A DNA stretch of 64,000 nt from Prolixibacter bellariivorans ATCC BAA-1284 (GTDB taxonomy: Bacteria > Bacteroidota > Bacteroidia > Bacteroidales > Prolixibacteraceae). Made by a program: the position numbers and the translations under genes. Below, in pieces: positions 8,665 through 18,323 of the stretch. The notes beneath the pieces were generated by a model. It made no database searches. It had not been told where the DNA came from and worked only from the letters and a program-made list of their open reading frames with translations. Within the stretch, counting starts at the first letter, position 1. Every line of letters starts with the position of its first letter. Location of the stretch: NCBI RefSeq assembly GCF_000621705.1, contig NZ_JHXO01000009.1:1-64000 (forward strand). Reading direction: 5' to 3'.

Positions 8665-8709
8665 AAGAGACCGAGTATTTTCTGACCAGGCTAAAATCAT
8701 AAAATAAAA

Positions 8710-8748
8710 AAAGCCTGTCAGAAGGAATCGCTTCCTCCGGCAGGCTTT
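8710..8748. terminator. Bidirectional terminator between convergent genes
   Basis: AAAGCCTG...CAGGCTTT forms the outer stem, with a second GAAG/CTTC stem inside. On the minus strand it is followed by a long T-run (the A-run at 8703-8710), so it mainly serves the GH31 gene; it also lies right after the plus-strand gene ending at 8664/8702. Confidence 0.8.
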
Positions 8749-8772
8749 CATCATATCACTCAATATTTATTC

Positions 8773-11178
8773 TTACCAGGAAAGAACAGTCTCTCCTTTA
8801 GCTGCTTCCAGTGTAACTGTCTGCGTGTTGCCTTCACCTTTTTGCAGGTTCATCGTTTTCCGTCCCACTTTTACTGAATTCATGGCATTGAAACCATGCA
8901 GTACAATCTCAATTTTATTGAATTTTGAAGTATAATCTCCTTCTGCTTTGCCAATGGTAATCTTCTTCTCCGTCGGATTGAAAGCGAATTCCCGCTTCAA
9001 AAAATGACCATCCTGATATTGGTAAGTCGTTCCGTCATCTTCGTAATACAAATACTGGTTTGGTTGAGAACCGTTGTAAATATTCAGTTTCAGGATACCG
9101 TCACCTTTTTGTGCCGTATTCTGAACTGTGGACTGCATGGGAATAATGGCACCAGCCTTCACAAATACAGGCAAGTCTGACAATGGCGCATCCACAATGA
9201 CCGATTGACCTCCATCGTACTTTTTACCCGTGCTTTTGCGGTACCAAACGCCTTTCGGCAGATAAACCCGTCCGAAGTTCTGTTTGCTGGAAACCGGGGC
9301 TACGAGAATGGAGGGACCGAAAAGGTATTCATCCTGGAAATCCGGATTATAGATATTCTTATCGAACGTATAGTTGATGGCCAATGACCGGGCAATCGGC
9401 ATTCCTGTTTCATGTGCCTGATAGAAAGCTGAGTAAATGTATGGCAGTAATTGATAACGCTCATCAATGTACTTCCGTGAAATGGCTTCCACATCTTCGC
9501 CAAAGGTCCACGGTTCATGAGCCCGGGAGTTATACTCCGAATGACTGCGGAAGAAAGGAGTGTAAGCTGCGATGGAAATCCAGCGAGCAAACAATTTACG
9601 GGTCGTCGTTCCTCCCATGAAGCCACCGATATCGGCTCCAACATACGGTACTCCTGCCAATCCCATGGAGTTAATCAGCCGCGATGCCAACAGCATATGC
9701 TCGTCAGAGGCTACATTGTCTCCGGTCCAGATAGCTGAGTAGCGCTGTATTCCTGCGTAAGCTGCGCGGGTAAGCACCAACGGACGTTTACCATCCATCA
9801 GTTTGGTAGCGCCCTGATAGGTACTACGGGCCATTTGCATGCCATAAACATTGTGCGCTTCCTCCATAGTTCCCTTGTGGCCTTCCATATCGAATTCCAC
9901 CAGATTAGGCACCATATTTCCCCACGAAGCCGGCTCATTCATGTCGTTCCAGAACCCGGTTACTCCGTCGGAAATCAGTCCTTTATAGAGATTTCCCCAC
10001 CAGGTCCGTACTTTCGGATTGGTGAAATCGGGAAAGTTGCAGGTACCTGGCCAAACATCGGCCGACCAATTGGTTCCGTCGGGATATTTCACGAAGCAAT
10101 CGTTCTTCAAACCGCTGTCGTAAGCCCAATAACCTTTTTCTTTCTTCACGCCCGGGTCGACAATGGTCACGATATGGAATCCCATGTCTTTCAACGAATC
10201 AATCATGGCCGACGGATTCGGAAAACGCTCTTTGTTCCAGGTAAACACCTTATAGGCATCCATGTAGTGAATGTCGAGGTAAATCACATCGGCCGGGATT
10301 TTCTTCTCGCGGAACGTGCGGGCCAGGTTCAATACTTCCGTGTCCGGGAAATAGCTCCATCGGCTTTGCTGGAAACCCAGTCCCCAAATGGGAGGCATCT
10401 TGATTCGCCCGGTCAGGTTGGTATACTCCTTCAGCAAATCAGCGACCGATTGACCTCCAAAGAAGTAATAATTCATCTCGCCATCGACCGCACCAAAACT
10501 GGAAAACCGGTTGTTCGATGCACCAAAATTGAATGTTGCTTTGTACGTGTTGTCGAAGAATATTCCGTAGGCCAATTGGTTATGCAAACCAATATAAAAG
10601 GGCAACGATGTATAAAGCGGATCTCCGTTTAAGGCATAAGCCGGATTATCAGTATTCCAATCCACATAAGCCGAACCACGACGATCGAGGTTACCGGTTT
10701 TCTCACCAAGTCCGATGAACCTTTCATCGGGCTGTAGTTTTTTGTAACAAGTGGTTCCGGTCCCCAGCCAACTGATACCCAGGCCTGGATCGTCCTCATT
10801 CAGCAACTTACCTTCTTTATTGTAAAAACGGACCAACACCGGATTCTTATTCACCTCCACGGTCAACTCACCGGTCGATAGCACCAGTTTGTCTTTTTCG
10901 TCCTTCACGGAAGTAAATTTTCCCGAAGGCTCAGTAATCACGGCATACGAAGGCATGTTACTAAACTCGCCCTGCGTGGCACGAACCCGAACAACTTCAG
11001 GGCCATAAACCGTTAACGAAAGCCTGGCGTTGTCGGCCGAAATTAAGACGCCATGCGGAGTCTCTTTCCAGGAATTAAAATTCCCAATCTGTACACTTAA
11101 TCTTCCTGCTGCAAATGATGACATACTCATAACGGATGCAAACATAACAGCAAAAATCATTTTCCGGATTGTCTTCAT
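8773..11178 (-). CDS. Glycoside hydrolase family 31, exported alpha-glucosidase-like
   Basis: About 801 residues. I choose the ATG at 11178 because MKTIRKMIFAVMFASVMSMSSFAAG is a typical signal peptide; the longer frame from 11238 adds 20 polar residues. GH31 enzymes release alpha-linked glucose or xylose by a retaining mechanism. The catalytic region contains W-N-D-M-N-E-P (nucleophile Asp, about residue 411) and T-G-D-N (acid/base Asp, about 485). A-D-V-I-Y-L-D-I-H-Y-M and the GADIGGF loop also fit the alpha-glucosidase branch. A C-terminal beta domain ends in VTLEAAKGETVLSW. It is not in a SusCD-type cluster here. Exact substrate cannot be read from sequence; alpha-1,4-glucan fragments are the likeliest. 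Confidence 0.92.
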   Translation of the reverse strand: MKTIRKMIFAVMFASVMSMSSFAAGRLSVQIGNFNSWKETPHGVLISADNARLSLTVYGPEVVRVRATQGEFSNMPSYAVITEPSGKFTSVKDEKDKLVLSTGELTVEVNKNPVLVRFYNKEGKLLNEDDPGLGISWLGTGTTCYKKLQPDERFIGLGEKTGNLDRRGSAYVDWNTDNPAYALNGDPLYTSLPFYIGLHNQLAYGIFFDNTYKATFNFGASNNRFSSFGAVDGEMNYYFFGGQSVADLLKEYTNLTGRIKMPPIWGLGFQQSRWSYFPDTEVLNLARTFREKKIPADVIYLDIHYMDAYKVFTWNKERFPNPSAMIDSLKDMGFHIVTIVDPGVKKEKGYWAYDSGLKNDCFVKYPDGTNWSADVWPGTCNFPDFTNPKVRTWWGNLYKGLISDGVTGFWNDMNEPASWGNMVPNLVEFDMEGHKGTMEEAHNVYGMQMARSTYQGATKLMDGKRPLVLTRAAYAGIQRYSAIWTGDNVASDEHMLLASRLINSMGLAGVPYVGADIGGFMGGTTTRKLFARWISIAAYTPFFRSHSEYNSRAHEPWTFGEDVEAISRKYIDERYQLLPYIYSAFYQAHETGMPIARSLAINYTFDKNIYNPDFQDEYLFGPSILVAPVSSKQNFGRVYLPKGVWYRKSTGKKYDGGQSVIVDAPLSDLPVFVKAGAIIPMQSTVQNTAQKGDGILKLNIYNGSQPNQYLYYEDDGTTYQYQDGHFLKREFAFNPTEKKITIGKAEGDYTSKFNKIEIVLHGFNAMNSVKVGRKTMNLQKGEGNTQTVTLEAAKGETVLSW

Positions 11179-11481
11179 GTGTTTTAGTTTATTGACATTT
11201 GGCAAACAAGACACATCGATTTCTGATACACATCGCATTGATATATGCCAGAATTCAATGTCTCCTTATACCAGTATTCGCTTTTTCAGAGATAAACACC
11301 GGTAATATTCCACTACGTTGTATGGTTTGGTAGGTAGTTGAGTGTGCCAGTTCCAAGGATCAAAATTAAAGCTTTGGCCGAATTATCTTTCATAATTTTC
11401 AAGAAACCTTTTCATGTGAGCCGCACAAATACGCGGTTATTTCTCAGATGCGTCAAAAAAAGCGTCGATTCTCTTCAAATA

Positions 11482-12699
11482 TCAAAACAGTTCCAATTGC
11501 CCGTCATCCAGGTTCTTCCTCGTTTTCTTTTTGTCATCAAACACTGTTCGTCCGCCAAAAGCTTTTGATTCCCTTCTCTCATGCTGTACATATTTTTCGA
11601 ACCGTTCGGGATTAGGAATAAAATCCTTCTCCAATCGAAACAGCAACTCAGATAGCTTCTTGATAGAGTGCTTTTTTTCAGTCTCACCAATTTTTGCCTT
11701 TTGAACCGCATCCTGAAGAAAACGAATAGATTCGTCGTAAACGGTGGTTTGCACCGGAAATGGATGTCCATCCTTGCCACCATGCGCGAATGAGAAACGG
11801 GCCGGATCGTGAAAACGCGAAGGTGTTCCGTGAATCACTTCGCTAACCAGGCTCAGCGAACGTAAGGTCTTCGGTCCCAATCCCTGCAGCAAAAGCAAAT
11901 CATCAAATTTTTCGAACTGATTGTCATAAGCCATAGCGAGAACTGTTCCCAGGCGTTTCATGTCCACATCAGTCACTCGTACTTCATGATGACGGGGCAT
12001 CAGCACTTTTCTTATCTCCGGAAGCATCCTGCCTGGGTTCTCACGGCCGATATTTAAGATTCCTTCACGGGAAGGCTCAGCCAGATGTGCCGTCAGATTC
12101 AGAATCAGTCCCTCATTCTGCCCAATTACCGCTGTGTGTGGTTCGTCAACAAACGAATTTACTTTCTCTGAAAGCCAATGGTAGCGTCGGGCCATGTTAT
12201 TGCCTTCATTCATTCCCTGCTGAACGACTGCCCAATTTCCATTTTCCGTCAGAATGAAAGAATGCAGATACAACTGAAACCCATCCTGCAGTGCTGTGTT
12301 GTCGACTTTAGCCGTCAGCTTACTCGTACGAACCAACTCGGTTCCGTTCAATCCGGTGCGGTCAGCAATTTGCAAGAGCTCATCCGGCGTTTTCCGGGAA
12401 TGCTTCCCCCGGCCACCGCAGACGTAAATTCCCAACTCCTTCGAAACCGGATTCAGAGCATGTTTCAAAGCTCCCATCACCGAAGTCGTTATGCCTGAAG
12501 AGTGCCAGTCCATTCCCAAAACAGCACCAAATGACTGAAACCAAAACGGATCGCTGATACGACGGAGAAACTCATCCGGGCCGTACTCTTCCACAATGGC
12601 CTCGGTAATTGCCAGTCCCATGGTTCTCATACGCTCATACAACCATGCGGGAACCCGTCCATAATGTAATGGCAAATCAGCCTGTCCCGATCGTCTCAT
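11482..12699 (-). CDS. DUF763 protein with helix-hairpin-helix-like segment
   Basis: This 405-residue protein matches DUF763 along its length (start MRRSGQADLPLHYGRVPAWL). The family is frequent in archaea and thermophilic bacteria and sporadic in Bacteroidota. Conserved-looking blocks are VCGGRGKHSRKTP, near residue 95, and QGMNEGNNMARRYHWLS, near 160. A helix-hairpin-helix-like stretch (LLLQGLGPKTLRSLSLV) lies near 275, followed by PARFSFAHGGKDGHPFPV. The HhH segment and basic C-terminus suggest nucleic-acid binding; no catalytic activity is established. It ends in QLELF, a sequence that resembles a sliding-clamp-binding tail, which is speculation. No functional partner is adjacent. Confidence 0.85.
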   Translation of the reverse strand: MRRSGQADLPLHYGRVPAWLYERMRTMGLAITEAIVEEYGPDEFLRRISDPFWFQSFGAVLGMDWHSSGITTSVMGALKHALNPVSKELGIYVCGGRGKHSRKTPDELLQIADRTGLNGTELVRTSKLTAKVDNTALQDGFQLYLHSFILTENGNWAVVQQGMNEGNNMARRYHWLSEKVNSFVDEPHTAVIGQNEGLILNLTAHLAEPSREGILNIGRENPGRMLPEIRKVLMPRHHEVRVTDVDMKRLGTVLAMAYDNQFEKFDDLLLLQGLGPKTLRSLSLVSEVIHGTPSRFHDPARFSFAHGGKDGHPFPVQTTVYDESIRFLQDAVQKAKIGETEKKHSIKKLSELLFRLEKDFIPNPERFEKYVQHERRESKAFGGRTVFDDKKKTRKNLDDGQLELF

Positions 12700-13528
12700 C
12701 GAATCTGCTCTTACAACTTAAAGTACATTTGTAAAGATAACTTGATTCTTCGAACAACTTAAAATTAATGTTTCTGTTTCTATACTCTTAAAATAAGGAC
12801 AAATTATGCATATATACCTCTGATAATGCACTATATCAAGAACAAATAATTTTTATGTAAAAAATTATCTGCCAATCAGCTATCATAATTTTCAATAAAG
12901 TTGAATAGTACTCCTGAATTGTATTTGAAAAATTAAATCAAATATGGTAATCACATCAAATATTGACGTTTTTCCTTCTCTATTAAGGATAATACTTCTC
13001 ATACACATAATTATCATACTATTATTCAGTACGTTCAACCCCCTTATTTTATTGAATAAAATTATCTAATTAACTTAAATATCATAACGTTTCGCTGACT
13101 AAAAAATACGCCTTCGATCAACCATACACACCATTTGATAAACAATAAAACAAATTCAACTCTATTTTCATGAATTTTAGAAACCAGGTATTTACTTCTG
13201 CCTCAATTAATCCTTAACTTTTATATTGTCATTATAATAAACCAAATCATCCTCCAAAGCCTATCCAACCTAATCAATCCACATGGGACTGAGAAGGCGA
13301 AGCTATAAACTATAATAATATTTATAGTTTTTAAAATTCAATTTCTTGAGCATCTTTCAGCACACATAATTGTCTGAAACCACTGTTCTTTAAGTCAGTA
13401 TTGATGGATTGTATAAAGGGTTGACGAAAAAGCTCAGCATTCGTCGTTTAGCAGAAAATACATCCCAAGTAATTCTGCTCCATTCAATGCGGTTTGAACC
13501 ATTCATTCACTCATAACCTAATATCCTT
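12700..13528. other. AT-rich upstream region of the exopolysaccharide locus
   Basis: About 830 bp without a gene. It is clearly more AT-rich than the flanking genes. One AT-rich hairpin (AAACTATAA at 13307-13315 and TTATAGTTT at 13322-13330) lies about 200 bp before the first locus gene. No UpxY-type antiterminator gene and no consensus TAnnTTTG promoter were found. It is the natural place for the locus promoter and leader. Confidence 0.5.
13307..13330 (+). promoter_or_regulatory. AT-rich hairpin in the exopolysaccharide leader region
   Basis: A perfect 9-bp inverted repeat with a 6-nt loop (AAACTATAA / TTATAGTTT) is followed by TTAAAATT. It may be an attenuator or a weak terminator ahead of the 13529 gene. 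Low GC makes it unstable, so confidence is low. Confidence 0.3.
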
Positions 13529-14299
13529 ATGAAAATTTGCTCTCTCTTCCGGGCAGGATTCCCATTTCTTGCCGTGATCTTTCTGTTCTCCTGCAGCACA
13601 CCTCTCAAGCAAATTACTTACCTGTATGATATCAGGGACACGGATTCGACTCTTACAACAATTTCACCTGATACCTACACCATCCATCCCAACGACAATC
13701 TATATATCAGCATCATCAGTGATAATCCTGATGCAGCTTCCTTTTTAAATCTTTCCCAACCCGATCGGAACTATACCTCTGAATCTTCACTGGAACTTAT
13801 CACATACATTGTGGATGAGGAGGGCGATATTGTGCTTCCGTATTTGGGCAAACACCATGTCGGAGAAATGACAACCAACCAGATACGTGATAAATTGCAA
13901 ATGCAGGTTGACGATATCATGCAGAATGCTTCTGTGTTTGTCAAATTAGTTAACCGCACGATTACCGTACTTGGTGAAGTTCAACGTCCAGGGCAATACC
14001 GGATTAACAAGAATGCTCTGACCATCTTTGAAGCACTTGGAACCGCAGGAGACTTGAGTGATTTTGGGAATCGACGTAAAATAAAAGTAATCAGGGGAAA
14101 TGAAGATAAAAGACACACCGCTACATTAGACCTGACAAACAGCAATATCACACAATCAGATTATTTCTATATACTTCCAAACGACATCATTTACGTAGAA
14201 CCAGAGCGTCGTGTTTACGGTGCTAAAACACTTCCTTTTGCAACGCTCTTCACAGCGGTATCAACGGCTGTTTTGATATATACTTCCTTCAGACCCTAG
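13529..14299 (+). CDS. wza: Polysaccharide export lipoprotein (Wza/OPX type)
   Basis: This 256-residue protein carries a lipoprotein signal with lipobox FLFSC (lipidated Cys22). The polysaccharide-export (Poly_export) domain, residues about 48-135, contains YTIHPNDNLYISI and DEEGDIVLPYLGKHHV. It is followed by an SLBB domain (RTITVLGEVQRPGQYRI, about 142-200). A hydrophobic C-terminal segment (about 230-250) is usual for Bacteroidota members. Such proteins form the outer-membrane/periplasmic channel for capsule or exopolysaccharide. As the first gene of the locus, followed by the Wzc-type co-polymerase, its role is clear. Confidence 0.93.
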   Translation: MKICSLFRAGFPFLAVIFLFSCSTPLKQITYLYDIRDTDSTLTTISPDTYTIHPNDNLYISIISDNPDAASFLNLSQPDRNYTSESSLELITYIVDEEGDIVLPYLGKHHVGEMTTNQIRDKLQMQVDDIMQNASVFVKLVNRTITVLGEVQRPGQYRINKNALTIFEALGTAGDLSDFGNRRKIKVIRGNEDKRHTATLDLTNSNITQSDYFYILPNDIIYVEPERRVYGAKTLPFATLFTAVSTAVLIYTSFRP

Positions 14300-14642
14300 G
14301 ATAAATAACTTTTTTTCTCAGGAATAGAAGGAATTGTATCCTATCCTTATTAACAAATTTGCCCAAAGCTTTCTATAACTTACGAATATATATCAATATG
14401 TAAAGCGTAGATATTTAAGACAATTTCATCTCATATTGTCCCCCAACACAGCCCCACTTGTAAAACACCCCCACCTAAATTAACTCTCCCCTCAAAGAAA
14501 ATTCAGTTCAGTAAATCAGCGAAAAGTACCAATCGAACATATCGATCCACAAACTATATTATTCTTTCCCGATGATGAATCAATTTCCTTATTCCTTTCC
14601 TGTTCTTCCTATTCATAACCAGATTTCACTAAACAGAACCTC
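14300..14642. other. Gap between wza and wzc
   Basis: About 340 bp, AT-rich, with no gene, strong hairpin or consensus promoter seen. Confidence 0.5.
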
Positions 14643-17117
14643 ATGGATGCATTGAACTCAAACTCTGCGAACCAAATGACAACGATTGTCAGGCAGCGAA
14701 ACTATCGCAAATATCTTTTCCTTCTGCTGTCTCACTGGTACTGGTTTGCCATTGCCATCGTTCTCACATCAATCGGCACATGGTTGTACTACCGTTATGC
14801 ACATCCTACCTATGCTGTTTCGGCAACGATGTTGATCCATGAACAACAAAACCAGAGTCCACTCACAACTCCCACCGACTCGGAAGCCAATGTGTTCCAG
14901 GGATTCGGGCTTTTTCAGGGCACTCAGAATACCGAAAATCAAATCCAGATTTTAAAGTCCTGGACTCAGATCCGAAAAACACTTGAACATTTTAATTTCG
15001 AAGTATCCTACTTACAACTAGGTAGGTTCAGAACCTCCGAATTATACAGAAACCTACCTTTTCACGTAGAATGGGACCGAAATCACCCACAGCTGTTAGA
15101 TGCCAATTTTGACCTTCACATTCTTCCGGATAATCGCATAGAAATGACTGTTCGCGGGAAAGAAGCAATCCGGTATGATTTTCAAAACGAAAAAGAGTTG
15201 AAACCAGCCAGAGAAATTGAGCAGACCCGGACATTCCCGGTCAACAGCTATGTTGCTTCCGACGACTATGCCTTCCGGATTATTCCTGCAGCCGATACCC
15301 AACTGGAAGGAAGCTACAGGATAGCATTTCATTCTTTGGATCAGCTGACAAACGAATACATGGAAAAACTAACGGTAGCTCCGGTATCCAAAGAAGGAAC
15401 AATGATCAAGCTAAGTACAACTTGTGAAAACCCGGAAAAAGGGATTGACTTTTTAAATAAAATGATGCAGGTTTATCAAACACGCAATCTGGATAAAAAG
15501 AACGTAATTGCTACGAAAACCATATTTTTCATCACCTCACAACTAGCCAGCGTAAGTGACTCGTTATCTGCATCGCAAAAGGTACGGGAACGTTTCCAGA
15601 GTCATAATAACCTGCTGGATGTGTCCTATCAATCACAGCAGCTCCTGGATCAACTAGTAAAACTGGAAGATCAGAAAAGTCTGCTGGAAACGCAACACCA
15701 ATACTATCAATACCTTGAAGAATATCTTTCGAAAAACGAGGATTTGGAATCACTGGTTGCACCTACGACCGTTGGCATTAATGATCCTCTCTTAGTTAAT
15801 CTCCTGCAGGAATTAAGTCAGCTAAATATCGAACTGACTACACTCTCAGCCACCGTTAAAGACCCGGAACATCCACGTATGCGGCAACTGAGTATTCAGA
15901 TGGAAACAACGAAGCGAACCCTCCTCGAAAACAGTAGAAATATTATGCGGCAATCAGAAATTACATTAAATGACTTGACTAAACGCATTGATGAACTAAA
16001 ACGGAGAACCAGCCGCTTACCTTCGGTAGAACGCAACTATGTAAATATTGAGCGGCGTTATCAACTCAACAACGATACATATACATTCCTTTTGCAAAAA
16101 CTTTCCGAAGCACAAATTGCCAAGGCCTCGAACATGCCTGACAACGAAATCGTCGACCCGGCCAGAATGGAAGGTGATAAGCCAATTAGTCCAAACCAGA
16201 TGACCGTTTACCTTGTGGCCTTACTCCTCGGAATTTTTCTGCCGGCAGGAGGAATCATTTTAACAAACGAATTTGATAATAAAGTCCGAACACCAGAAGA
16301 TTTAGGAAACCTTACCAAATATCCGGTTCTGGGGCACATCATACATGACGACCAAGCGACCCCCAATCATACGGCCCTGCTCGATCATCCCAATTCACCC
16401 ATAGGAGAAACATACCGTGCCTTACGCATGAAACTTAAGTTCATGCTTAACGGAAATGACCATCCCGTCATTGCAGTGACTTCGACGGGTGCAGATGAAG
16501 GCAAAACGTTTACCGCCATGAATCTTGCCGCTTCGTTTGCACTTTTAGGGCAGAAGACTATCCTCCTGGATTTGGATTTACGGAATTCGAAGATGGCCGA
16601 AATGCTTAACTGCGATAAAAATCACGGAATAAGCAATTATTTACTGGGAGAAATGAGACCCGATAATATCATATTTAAATCCTCTCATCCGTATATGAGA
16701 ATCATCCCATCGGGCACTTTCCCTCCTAATCCGGGAGAGCTACTGGCAGATAAAAAGCTTGCTGAGTTAATTGAGTTGTTAAAGGAAAAATACGATGTAA
16801 TCATCATCGATTCAAGTCCGTTACTGGTTGCCGATCTTTTCCAGTATAGCCACTTATGTAATGCCTATTTGTATGTGACCCGTCAGGGAGTTACCCTGCA
16901 ACCTGCATTAAAAAGTGCATTGGAGGAGATTTCGAATCAACACATCAGAAGCGTCGGCTTGTTGTTAAATGACATACGAATTAATCGCCAGCCACTGGGG
17001 CACCGTTACAACTACAGTTATATGTACGGCTATAGCTACAAACCGAAGAATAACCGCAATCGTCCGGCAGCAAACGGGCGAAAAATAAACTCCAAAAAGC
17101 AAACTCAAATAACCTGA
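14643..17117 (+). CDS. wzc: Polysaccharide co-polymerase / BY-type tyrosine autokinase (Wzc)
   Basis: This is an 824-residue inner-membrane protein. An N-terminal Wzz domain has TM1 near residues 25-50, a long periplasmic coiled-coil region (about 280-480) and TM2 near 517-540. The cytosolic kinase part has Walker A TSTGADEGKTF (near 613), Walker A' LLDLDLRN (near 640) and Walker B DVIIIDSSP (near 717). It ends in a Tyr cluster (YNYSYMYGYSY), the autophosphorylation tail. Walker A is slightly unusual, with Ala-Asp where Pro-Gly is common. It controls chain length and couples polymerisation with export through the Wza-type partner just upstream. Confidence 0.95.
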   Translation: MDALNSNSANQMTTIVRQRNYRKYLFLLLSHWYWFAIAIVLTSIGTWLYYRYAHPTYAVSATMLIHEQQNQSPLTTPTDSEANVFQGFGLFQGTQNTENQIQILKSWTQIRKTLEHFNFEVSYLQLGRFRTSELYRNLPFHVEWDRNHPQLLDANFDLHILPDNRIEMTVRGKEAIRYDFQNEKELKPAREIEQTRTFPVNSYVASDDYAFRIIPAADTQLEGSYRIAFHSLDQLTNEYMEKLTVAPVSKEGTMIKLSTTCENPEKGIDFLNKMMQVYQTRNLDKKNVIATKTIFFITSQLASVSDSLSASQKVRERFQSHNNLLDVSYQSQQLLDQLVKLEDQKSLLETQHQYYQYLEEYLSKNEDLESLVAPTTVGINDPLLVNLLQELSQLNIELTTLSATVKDPEHPRMRQLSIQMETTKRTLLENSRNIMRQSEITLNDLTKRIDELKRRTSRLPSVERNYVNIERRYQLNNDTYTFLLQKLSEAQIAKASNMPDNEIVDPARMEGDKPISPNQMTVYLVALLLGIFLPAGGIILTNEFDNKVRTPEDLGNLTKYPVLGHIIHDDQATPNHTALLDHPNSPIGETYRALRMKLKFMLNGNDHPVIAVTSTGADEGKTFTAMNLAASFALLGQKTILLDLDLRNSKMAEMLNCDKNHGISNYLLGEMRPDNIIFKSSHPYMRIIPSGTFPPNPGELLADKKLAELIELLKEKYDVIIIDSSPLLVADLFQYSHLCNAYLYVTRQGVTLQPALKSALEEISNQHIRSVGLLLNDIRINRQPLGHRYNYSYMYGYSYKPKNNRNRPAANGRKINSKKQTQIT

Positions 17118-17177
17118 TATATTATCATATAAGAACACAATCTCCTCTCACTCAACCTAAATCTCAATTCACTCCCT

Positions 17178-18323
17178 ATGAAAATTCTCGTAACCGGAAG
17201 CGCAGGTTTCATCGGCTTCCACCTGGTCAAAGCTTTACTAAACTCAGGACACGAAGTAGTTGGTCTTGACTGCATTAACGATTACTACGATGTAAATCTG
17301 AAATATGATCGTTTGGCTGAGACTGGAATTGCTCCTCCATTGTTAAATGGAGGCAGTTCATTTGTTCAAAGCCTGAAATACCCAAATTACCGCTTTGTGC
17401 GAATGAAACTGGAAGAACGCCAGAGCCTCTTTAACCTGTTTGCCACTGAAAAATTTGATAAAGTTTGTAATCTGGCCGCTCAGGCCGGAGTGCAGTATTC
17501 TCTGAAAAACCCGGATGCATACATTGATAGCAACATCATCGGCTTCCTGAATATACTGGAAGCCTGTCGTCACTATCATATCAAACACCTCTTATTTGCC
17601 AGCTCGTCCAGTGTGTACGGCAATAACACGAAGATGCCGCTTAGCACCAGCGATCGTACCGATCATCCGATTAGCCTGTATGCAGCGACCAAAAAGAGTA
17701 ACGAATTGCTGGCTCACGCTTACAGTCACCTTTTTGGAATACCAGTTACCGGTCTGCGGTTTTTCACTGTTTATGGTCCCTGGGGGCGCCCCGACATGGC
17801 ATTGTTTATCTTTACCAAAGCCATTCTGGAAGGCCATTCCATCAATGTTTTCAATAAGGGAAAAATTCAACGTGATTTCACTTATGTTAGTGATATTATT
17901 GGTGCCGTAACACGAATACTTGATCAGTTGCCCCAACCAGGCAAAACATCAGAGGAATTAATTACCGGAAGTGCCACTGCTCCTTTTAAAGTGTATAACA
18001 TCGGTCACTCGTCCCCTATCCTGCTCACCGACTTTATTGAATCCATCGAACGCAAACTCGGGATAACAGCACAGAAAAATCTACTTCCAATGCAACCGGG
18101 CGACGTTCCGATGACCTGGGCTGATACATCAGAATTGCAAAAAGATTTTGGATACCGGGCTACCACAACGGTAGAAGAAGGCATTGGAAAATTTCTGGAA
18201 TGGTACCTCACCTATTACCAGGTAAAACCCCGAAACCATAGGCAGTTTAATTCGCGTCGAAATCCACAGAAATTCCCGCGTCACGCCACTGTAAAAACCA
18301 GCAAAACCTCTATCAATGACTGA
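17178..18323 (+). CDS. UDP-glucuronate 4-epimerase-like SDR
   Basis: This 381-residue extended SDR has the NAD-binding GSAGFIGFH at its N-terminus and catalytic Y-A-A-T-K near residue 170. [17 protein letters not shown] and [10 protein letters not shown] are typical of UDP-GlcA 4-epimerases that make UDP-galacturonate. It overlaps the next gene by 8 bp. That neighbour makes a UDP-N-acetyl-hexosaminuronate, so the epimerase may act on that product instead (as TviC acts with TviB). A basic C-terminal tail of about 25 residues ([14 protein letters not shown]) exceeds the usual length. Confidence 0.85.
   Translation: MKILVTGSAGFIGFHLVKALLNSGHEVVGLDCINDYYDVNLKYDRLAETGIAPPLLNGGSSFVQSLKYPNYRFVRMKLEERQSLFNLFATEKFDKVCNLAAQAGVQYSLKNPDAYIDSNIIGFLNILEACRHYHIKHLLFASSSSVYGNNTKMPLSTSDRTDHPISLYAATKKSNELLAHAYSHLFGIPVTGLRFFTVYGPWGRPDMALFIFTKAILEGHSINVFNKGKIQRDFTYVSDIIGAVTRILDQLPQPGKTSEELITGSATAPFKVYNIGHSSPILLTDFIESIERKLGITAQKNLLPMQPGDVPMTWADTSELQKDFGYRATTTVEEGIGKFLEWYLTYYQVKPRNHRQFNSRRNPQKFPRHATVKTSKTSIND

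Noticed and set aside
9835-10632. 265-codon plus-strand frame inside the GH31 gene
   Set aside because: It is the antisense shadow of a clear GH31 coding sequence.
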